Shown: piece after piece, positions 58,497-64,000 of the stretch
Layout of the letters: the number at the start of each line of letters is the position of its first letter
How positions within the stretch are numbered: position 1 is the stretch's first letter
Source of the DNA: Campylobacter showae
GTDB taxonomy: Bacteria; Campylobacterota; Campylobacteria; Campylobacterales; Campylobacteraceae
Direction of reading: 5' to 3'
Length of the DNA stretch: 64,000 bases
NCBI RefSeq assembly: GCF_900699785.1
Contig: NZ_LR535679.1
Span: forward strand, 1,798,001-1,862,000
Program-made: the position numbers and the translations under genes
Notes under the pieces: generated by a model
The model's input: only the letters and a program-made list of their open reading frames with translations
Told to the model about the DNA's origin: nothing
Databases searched by the model: none

Positions 58497-60218
58497 CTAT
58501 GCTTCTTGGCAAAACTCCTCCACTAGCTTTCTAATCTCGTTTATGCCGATCTGCCAAAACGCCGCGTCCTCGATATCAAAGCCGAACATCCCGACCAGCT
58601 CTTTTGGCGAGCGCGAACCGCCCGCGCTTAAAAACTCGGTGTAAATTTGCACGAAATTTTCGCATTTGCCGCTTTTATAAAGCCCGAAAATCGCCAGCAC
58701 CAAAAGCTGCGCATATGAGTAGGCGTAGCAGTAAAACGGCGTGTGGATAAAGTGCGGGATATAGCTCCACCAAATTTTGTAGTAGTCGTTTAGCGTGACG
58801 CTTTGCCCGAACATCTTCGCGCTCTCTTCGATCCAAATTTTATTTAGATCCTCGGCGCCGATCTCGCCGTCATGCGCGTGAACTCGGCGCTCAAAGGTCG
58901 TGAAGTTTATTTGGCGATAAAGCGTAGCGAAGATATCCTCGATCTTGCCAGCGAGTAAGGCGGTTTTTTCTTTGCCTTTTAGCGTGCTTTTGACGTGATC
59001 GAAAACCAGCATCTCGCAAAACACCGATGCCGTCTCCGCCGTAGTTAGCGGCGTGTCGGCGTTTAGAAATCCTACGGTTTCATAAGCTAGATTTTGATGC
59101 GCGGCGTGACCTAGCTCGTGCGCTAGGGTAAAAAGATCCCGCCTCTCGTCGGTGTGGTTTAAAAGTACGTAAGGATGGGCATTTGCGACGCCTGATTGCG
59201 AAAAGGCGCCACCTCGTTTGTTTTGCGCAGGATAGACGTCGATCCAGCCCTCTTTAAACGCGCGAGCGGCTATATCGCCGAATTTTGGGCTAAATTTAGC
59301 AAAAGTTTCAAGTACGATTTTTTTGCACTCTTCAAATTTATAAACGCTCTTGCTCTGCTCAAGCGGCGCGTATCTATCGTAGTCGTAAAGCTTTTTAAAA
59401 CCTAAAATTTTGCGCTTTTTTTCGTAAAATTTAATCGGCAGATCAAAGCTCGTCTCGGCAGCCTTTATGAGCGCATCCACGCTGGCTTTGGTCGTTTGGT
59501 TTGAAAAATGCCGCGGACTTTCTGACAGATCGAATTTTCGCAGTTCGCAGCTAGTTTTTAGGCTGGTTTTTATCATATTATAGATGTAGCTAAGCAGATG
59601 CTGCTGCGGCGCTAGGCCGCCAGAGAGGCTCTTTGCGGCTGCTTTTCGCTCGGCTCGGTCTGGGCTGTGAAGTTTTGACAAAATCTCCTCTTCGCCTAGC
59701 ATCTTGCCTTTAAATTTGAACTTAAGTGCGCTTAGCGTCTCGTCAAAAAGCCGCGAGAAGCCATCCGCGCCCGTGTTTGCCGTGCGGAGTAAAATTTGCT
59801 CCTCTTTTAGGCTTAGCTGGTGGGCTTTTTCTTTTGCGATATTGGCTAGATAGTAGCCAAGTCTTTGACTTTTGGCGATGATTTTGTTTTGTCTGGCTTC
59901 GTCAAATTCGTTAAATTTAAGCTCGAAAAATAGCAGATGATTTTGCGCCTTTGAGCTTAGCTCGTCAAATTTGGCGTAAAACGCGCCCTTTGAGGTGTCT
60001 TTTGAAAAAACTAGGCTCACGTAAATTTGCACGCGAGCGATGTTTTCTAGTAAATTTTCATATTCGTTAAGCGCGTTTAAAAACTCCACGTCGCTTAAAT
60101 TTAAAAATTTATCCGAATATTTGGCTTCAAATTTTTCGCACTCGTTTTGCAGCGAAAGAGCCGATTTTTCAAGCTCTTTTTCATTTTTAAAAAGCGGGGT
60201 CAAGTCCCAAACGTTCAT
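58497..60218 (-). CDS. pepF: Oligoendopeptidase F
   Basis: A 573-residue cytoplasmic M3-family zinc metallopeptidase. The zinc motif is HELGH at 367-371 and a third ligand Glu lies about 26 residues on in TAETASVFCEML. The helical N-terminal domain and C-terminal PKELVGMFGFDIEDAAFW match PepF. It follows sstT by 15 bases, so peptide breakdown and serine/threonine uptake may share a transcript. Confidence 0.94.
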   Translation of the reverse strand: MNVWDLTPLFKNEKELEKSALSLQNECEKFEAKYSDKFLNLSDVEFLNALNEYENLLENIARVQIYVSLVFSKDTSKGAFYAKFDELSSKAQNHLLFFELKFNEFDEARQNKIIAKSQRLGYYLANIAKEKAHQLSLKEEQILLRTANTGADGFSRLFDETLSALKFKFKGKMLGEEEILSKLHSPDRAERKAAAKSLSGGLAPQQHLLSYIYNMIKTSLKTSCELRKFDLSESPRHFSNQTTKASVDALIKAAETSFDLPIKFYEKKRKILGFKKLYDYDRYAPLEQSKSVYKFEECKKIVLETFAKFSPKFGDIAARAFKEGWIDVYPAQNKRGGAFSQSGVANAHPYVLLNHTDERRDLFTLAHELGHAAHQNLAYETVGFLNADTPLTTAETASVFCEMLVFDHVKSTLKGKEKTALLAGKIEDIFATLYRQINFTTFERRVHAHDGEIGAEDLNKIWIEESAKMFGQSVTLNDYYKIWWSYIPHFIHTPFYCYAYSYAQLLVLAIFGLYKSGKCENFVQIYTEFLSAGGSRSPKELVGMFGFDIEDAAFWQIGINEIRKLVEEFCQEA

Positions 60219-60233
60219 TTTGTCGCCTTAAAT

Positions 60234-61538
60234 TTACTCTATGGTCTCTGAAGCTACGGCGGTGAAAAGTACGTCTGAGGCGCTATTTACGGCTGTTTCT
60301 ACCGAGTCTTGGATCACGCCGATGATAAATCCTACGCCGACAACCTGCATCGCGATGTCGTTACCGATACCAAATAGCGCACAAGCAAGCGGCACTAGCA
60401 GTAGCGAGCCGCCTGCGACGCCAGAAGCTCCGCAAGCGCCCAGAGCCGAGATAAAGCAAAGCAGTAACGCGTCGCCAAAATCGACCGTGATAGACGGGAT
60501 CGAGTTTACCGCCGCAAGCGCCAAGATACCGATAGTTACGGCTGCGCCGCCCATATTTATCGTGGCTCCTAGAGGGATCGAAATCGAGTAGAGCTCCTCT
60601 TTTAGCCCTAGTTTTTTGCAAAGCGCCATATTTACGGGGATATTTGCCGCAGACGAGCGAGTGAAAAACGCCGTAACCGCGCTCTCTCTCACGCAAGTCA
60701 TCACTAGCGGATAAGGGTTTTTCTTAGTAACCGCAAACACCATCGCAGGGTAAACGACGAAGGAAACGAAAGCCATCGCGCCTACTAGAACGAGGATTAG
60801 TTTTAGGTAGCCCGCAAGCGCCTCAAAGCCCGTCTCATGGATGCTGATGGTAACTAGGCCAAAGATACCAAACGGCGCAAGGCGGATGATAAATCTAACG
60901 ATTTTAGTCACGCCGTCGCTGACGTCTTGGAATACTTTTTTAGTTTCTTGCGTGCAAAATCTCATCGCGATACCGCCGCCCACGGCCCAGGTGATGATGC
61001 CGATGTAGTTGCCCGTAGATAGCGCGGTGATAGGGTTTTGAACCATCTTAAAGATGAGGTCTTTTAGGACGTCTACGATGCCTTGCGGAGCGCTCATATT
61101 TGCGCTCTCGACGCCTTTTAGCACGAGCTCCATCGGGAAAAGAAAGCTAGCTACAACCGCAACTACGGCAGCTAAAAACGTGCCGACTAGGTAAAGCGTA
61201 ACTACCTTTTGCATGCCTTTTGCATGGCCGAATTCTTTCACGATGATAGAGGTCGCTACCAGTACGAAAACTAGGATAGGCGCGATAGCTTTAAGCGCGC
61301 CGACGAAGAGGTTGCCCAAGACGGCGATAGAGTTTGCGACCGAATTTGCCACGTCGGTTAGGTCTTTTTTTGCTGCGGCTAGCTGCGCTGCGTCGCTCAC
61401 GCCTTTTGCGATTAGTTCGTTATAAGGAGCCGCCTGATAGTGCGCCCAAAAGCCGATAACGGCGCCTAGAGCTATGCCGATTAAAATTTGAACGATCAAA
61501 TTTCCGTCGGCGAACCTTTTTGCCAGTTTGCTAAACAT
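60234..61538 (-). CDS. sstT: Serine/threonine:sodium symporter SstT
   Basis: A 434-residue inner-membrane transporter of the dicarboxylate/amino acid:cation symporter family with about eight helices and re-entrant loops. Typical pieces are [19 protein letters not shown] (about 312-330), [15 protein letters not shown] and [16 protein letters not shown]. Campylobacter uses serine as a main carbon source; SstT is a low-capacity uptake route. First gene of a unit with pepF. Confidence 0.93.
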   Translation of the reverse strand: MFSKLAKRFADGNLIVQILIGIALGAVIGFWAHYQAAPYNELIAKGVSDAAQLAAAKKDLTDVANSVANSIAVLGNLFVGALKAIAPILVFVLVATSIIVKEFGHAKGMQKVVTLYLVGTFLAAVVAVVASFLFPMELVLKGVESANMSAPQGIVDVLKDLIFKMVQNPITALSTGNYIGIITWAVGGGIAMRFCTQETKKVFQDVSDGVTKIVRFIIRLAPFGIFGLVTISIHETGFEALAGYLKLILVLVGAMAFVSFVVYPAMVFAVTKKNPYPLVMTCVRESAVTAFFTRSSAANIPVNMALCKKLGLKEELYSISIPLGATINMGGAAVTIGILALAAVNSIPSITVDFGDALLLCFISALGACGASGVAGGSLLLVPLACALFGIGNDIAMQVVGVGFIIGVIQDSVETAVNSASDVLFTAVASETIE

Positions 61539-61645
61539 TCTAGTGTCCTTGCCTTAAAATTTAATTTTAGTTTAGGATTATAGCTGAATTTACGCGGAAT
61601 TTACAAGCTTTGGGCGAGATTAATTTCAATTTTATTATGAAATGT

Positions 61646-61651
61646 TACAAT
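61646..61651 (+). promoter_or_regulatory. -10 element of metK
   Basis: TACAAT about 30 bases before the ATG, with AAAGGAAAAG as ribosome binding site. I saw no SAM riboswitch in the leader. Confidence 0.45.
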
Positions 61652-61680
61652 TGCGAGATTAATTTTCATAAAGGAAAAGT

Positions 61681-62883
61681 ATGTATTTGTTTACTTCAGA
61701 GGTTGTGAGTCCGGGTCATCCTGATAAATGCGCCGACATCATCGCCGACAGCATCGTCGATACGATCTTGATGCAAGATCCAAACGGCCGCGTCGCTAGC
61801 GAAGTTTTCGTCGCGGGTAAAAACATTATAATAGGCGGAGAGATAAACTCTAAGGTCAAGTTAAGCTTCAAGGACTACGAGAGTATCGTTAAAAACGCGC
61901 TGGCTAAAATCGGCTACGACGGCAAGTCTAAATTTACGAAAGAGCAGTGCCTGCACCCCGACGATGTCGAGATAAAAGTCTGCGTAAATCAGCAAAGTGC
62001 GGATATAAATCAAGGCGTCGATCAAGAAGGCGGCGAGATAGGCGCCGGGGATCAGGGCATAATGTTTGGCTTTGCCAGCTGCGAAGCGAACGAATATATG
62101 CCCGCAGCCATAACCTACGCTAGGATGCTTTGCGATAAGGTTTATAAATTTGCCAAAGCCAATCCCGATAAACTCGGCGTCGATATAAAAACTCAGGTCA
62201 CCGTAGACTACGGCACGAAGGATAACTTTGAGAGCTGCAAGCCTCAAAGCATCCACACTATCGTAGTTTCGGCCCCTTGTGTCGAGACGATGAAGATAGA
62301 GGAGCTACGCGCCCTAGTGCAAACTCTCATCGACGATGCGGGCTTGCCAAAGGGTCTATATGATAAGAGCAAAACGCTAATCTACATCAACCCGACAGGC
62401 CGCTACGTAAATCACAGCTCGCTTCACGACAGCGGGCTAACGGGTCGCAAGCTCATCGTAGATAGCTTTGGCGGATATAGTCCGATAGGCGGCGGCGCGC
62501 AAAGCAGCAAAGACTACACGAAAGTCGATCGCAGCGGCCTTTATGCGGCGCGCTGGATAGCTAAAAACATCGTTGCTGCAGGCCTTGCTAAAAAATGCAT
62601 CGTCCAGCTAAGCTACGCTATCGGTATGGCAAAGCCTACCTCTGTGAGCGTCGATACGATGGGCACGCAGATTGCCGGTATAAACGACGATATGCTGTCA
62701 AATTTCGTTAGTGAAAATTTCGCCCTCACTCCGCGCTGGATCACCAATAAATTCGGCCTGGATAAACCCGGCAAAGATACGTTTTTATACGCTAAAGTAG
62801 CAGCCAAAGGTCAAGTCGGAAACGCCAAATATCCGTGGGAAAAGCTTGACGCGGTTGATACTTTTAAAGCTTTGATTAAATAA
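61681..62883 (+). CDS. metK: S-adenosylmethionine synthetase
   Basis: A 400-residue cytoplasmic enzyme making SAM from methionine and ATP. It has the N-terminal SEVVSPGHPDKCADIIAD (His13), the loop GAGDQGIMFGFA (about 121-132) and the P-loop-like GGGAQSSKDYTKVDRSGLY (about 271-289). Slightly longer than the E. coli enzyme (384). Monocistronic: own promoter and a terminator after it. It supplies SAM for the radical SAM enzymes ThiC and MqnE and for methylation. Confidence 0.97.
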   Translation: MYLFTSEVVSPGHPDKCADIIADSIVDTILMQDPNGRVASEVFVAGKNIIIGGEINSKVKLSFKDYESIVKNALAKIGYDGKSKFTKEQCLHPDDVEIKVCVNQQSADINQGVDQEGGEIGAGDQGIMFGFASCEANEYMPAAITYARMLCDKVYKFAKANPDKLGVDIKTQVTVDYGTKDNFESCKPQSIHTIVVSAPCVETMKIEELRALVQTLIDDAGLPKGLYDKSKTLIYINPTGRYVNHSSLHDSGLTGRKLIVDSFGGYSPIGGGAQSSKDYTKVDRSGLYAARWIAKNIVAAGLAKKCIVQLSYAIGMAKPTSVSVDTMGTQIAGINDDMLSNFVSENFALTPRWITNKFGLDKPGKDTFLYAKVAAKGQVGNAKYPWEKLDAVDTFKALIK

Positions 62884-62889
62884 ATCCTC

Positions 62890-62915
62890 AAGCCCGCCAA
62901 ATTTAATGCGGGCTT
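62890..62915 (+). terminator. Terminator after metK
   Basis: Eight perfect pairs, AAGCCCGC (62890-62897) with GCGGGCTT (62908-62915), seven bases after the stop codon; a short T/A-rich run follows. Confidence 0.7.
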
Positions 62916-63014
62916 AAATTTACCCTTAAATTTAAGGCTTCGTATGAAATTTCGTCCTGCTTTACGTCTTAAATTTACTTCACAAACGCGCGGTAAAATT
63001 TAAAGAGATTTCAA

Positions 63015-63614
63015 ATGCAAAATGCGACAAAACAAAACGGCAAAAACAAGACGCTTGGACTCGTTTTGCTCGGACTTTGCGCTTTTTATTTTATTTGCGC
63101 GCTAAGCATTTTTGTATTGCCTTTTGACGTGCTGGCTCGCTCGTCTTTGGCAAGAGATTTCGTGGAGGCTATGCTTAAAATTTACCCGGCCATTGAGAGA
63201 GCTTTTACTCATACCGATTTTACGCAAAAGGCCGCGTTTTATATCGCTTATATGGGGATTATCAAGGTCGTCACGCTTGTCGGTTTCGTAGCTGCTTGCT
63301 TGCTGTGTGGCAGTAAAGGACATAGAGCTCGCGTGATGAAACAAGCAAGAAAAGAAAATCCTGTCGTAAGATTTATTGTTTCTATTTTTGCTGTTTTGTT
63401 GGCTGCATTTTTTATAAATTTGGACTTTAACGGCACTTATATAGGCTACCGAAAACCAAAAAGTTCGCCGGAGTATGAGTGGATATTGACAACGCCGGGA
63501 GAACTGCTTTGGCAAGAAACGCTTGATTTTATTATTTTGCTTATCGTGGCGGCTTGTATATTTTACGCGGCGTTGCAAATTCGGTTGCTATTTCGCAAGC
63601 GCAAAGACCTCTGA
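63015..63614 (+). CDS. Hypothetical membrane protein of 199 residues
   Basis: Four hydrophobic helices (about 14-34, 78-98, 115-132 and 168-188) and short basic loops point to an inner-membrane protein. The segment between helices 3 and 4 (about 133-165) is hydrophilic with several Tyr and Pro. No family recognised. AAAGAG precedes the ATG. It is convergent with lnt, its stop lying 11 bases from the stop of lnt. Confidence 0.7.
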   Translation: MQNATKQNGKNKTLGLVLLGLCAFYFICALSIFVLPFDVLARSSLARDFVEAMLKIYPAIERAFTHTDFTQKAAFYIAYMGIIKVVTLVGFVAACLLCGSKGHRARVMKQARKENPVVRFIVSIFAVLLAAFFINLDFNGTYIGYRKPKSSPEYEWILTTPGELLWQETLDFIILLIVAACIFYAALQIRLLFRKRKDL

Positions 63615-63625
63615 ATTTAGCAAAT

Positions 63626-64000
63626 TTATCTGAAAATTTTATCGAGCAAGCCTTGTTTTGGCGTTATTATCTCAGACGGCGAGCTGTTTACGCTGTGATA
63701 GATGGCTTTGCCGTATTTCGTCGCGTAGTATTTGAGTAAATTTCGCTGTAAATTTGGCTCGGTACTAGGCACGAACCAGCCGTTGTTCGTCACTGCGATC
63801 ATGACGTCAAATTCGCCTTCAAATAGCTCGTCCCTGGTCGCTTCGTAGCAGATCGCGTTTCTGATTTTAAGGCCCTCTATCTCGTAGTCGCTAGGGGTGC
63901 TTGCCGTCTCAAAATCCTTCGCGCCGCCGAAAAATATTTTATTTATCAAATCACGCGCAAATGCCGGTAGCGGGATCTCTTCGCCAAAAGGCACAAGGAT
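63626..64000 (-). CDS. lnt: Apolipoprotein N-acyltransferase Lnt, C-terminal part
   Basis: The last 124 residues of Lnt, which adds the third acyl chain to lipoproteins on the periplasmic face of the inner membrane. It shows the catalytic-domain segments LVPFGEEIPLP (with the essential Glu after Phe-Gly), the nucleophile Cys in AICYEAT and VTNNGWFVPSTEP. The N-terminal membrane part and the rest of the nitrilase domain lie beyond the right edge of the window. Confidence 0.9.
   Translation of the reverse strand: MLVPFGEEIPLPAFARDLINKIFFGGAKDFETASTPSDYEIEGLKIRNAICYEATRDELFEGEFDVMIAVTNNGWFVPSTEPNLQRNLLKYYATKYGKAIYHSVNSSPSEIITPKQGLLDKIFR

Noticed and set aside
61621..61680. SAM riboswitch before metK
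   Set aside because: The leader between the predicted promoter and ATG is only about 25 bases, too short for any SAM riboswitch class.

Overview
The window comes from a Campylobacter chromosome, most likely one of the higher-GC oral or gut species (the C. showae, C. rectus, C. curvus, C. gracilis group). The evidence is a campylobacterial rRNA operon (16S, tRNA-Ile, tRNA-Ala, 23S, 5S), the gene order mrp-ispDF-cemR-sat-pgpA and rep/uvrD-truB-csrA-ispE-smpB-tlpA-clpS-clpA-aat, which I remember from C. jejuni, a flgB-flgC-fliE-pbpB block, a futalosine-pathway gene (mqnE), a fused CcsBA haem lyase and a GC content that looks well above that of C. jejuni. The species is an inference and was not tested.

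Layout. 1-2.5 kb: an S8 serine protease that looks like the start of an autotransporter (cut by the window edge), a small plus-strand unit of unknown nature, and a secreted protein. 2.5-6.7 kb (minus strand): ACT/PFL pair and thiC-mrp. 6.7-11 kb (plus): ispDF, the orphan regulator cemR, a Sat-like protein with altered catalytic motifs, pgpA. 11-15.4 kb (minus): a small membrane protein, ccsBA, an alpha/beta hydrolase. 15.4-21.4 kb (plus): a molybdopterin thiosulfate/polysulfide reductase operon phsABC with two dyads in its promoter, followed by a two-component system. 21.4-26.6 kb: a Cache-domain protein, HIT protein, Sel1/Hcp-like protein and three unrecognised genes. 26.7-31 kb (minus): glmS and a GlnD-like protein. 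31-35.9 kb (plus): mqnE, purine permease, phosphoribosyltransferase, a GT39-like membrane protein and a pseudopilin. 35.9-41.9 kb: rRNA operon with clear processing stems. 42-44.6 kb (minus): an autotransporter split by one frameshift. 44.9-48 kb (minus): pbpB, fliE, flgC, flgB behind a sigma-54 promoter. 48-56.6 kb (minus): aat, clpA, clpS, tlpA-like, 4-OT, smpB, ispE, csrA, truB, uvrD. 56.7-64 kb: lysR-type regulator, unknown gene, pepF, sstT, metK, a membrane protein and the end of lnt.

How the genes work together: ispDF and ispE supply two parts of the MEP isoprenoid pathway; aat, clpA and clpS form a compact N-degron degradation set; phsABC plus the downstream two-component system looks like a regulated anaerobic respiratory module, with ccsBA supplying c-type cytochromes nearby; mqnE feeds menaquinone synthesis, the electron donor pool for such reductases. 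I found no CRISPR array, prophage, insertion sequence or defence island. No clear undescribed multi-gene system is visible. The best leads are a 0.2-kb plus-strand unit at 1.5-1.74 kb coding for a possible hydrophobic micro-peptide, the conserved Sat-like protein that lacks the Sat active site, the extreme density of AAATTT at 10-10.6 kb, and the three-gene unknown cluster at 23.8-26.6 kb.
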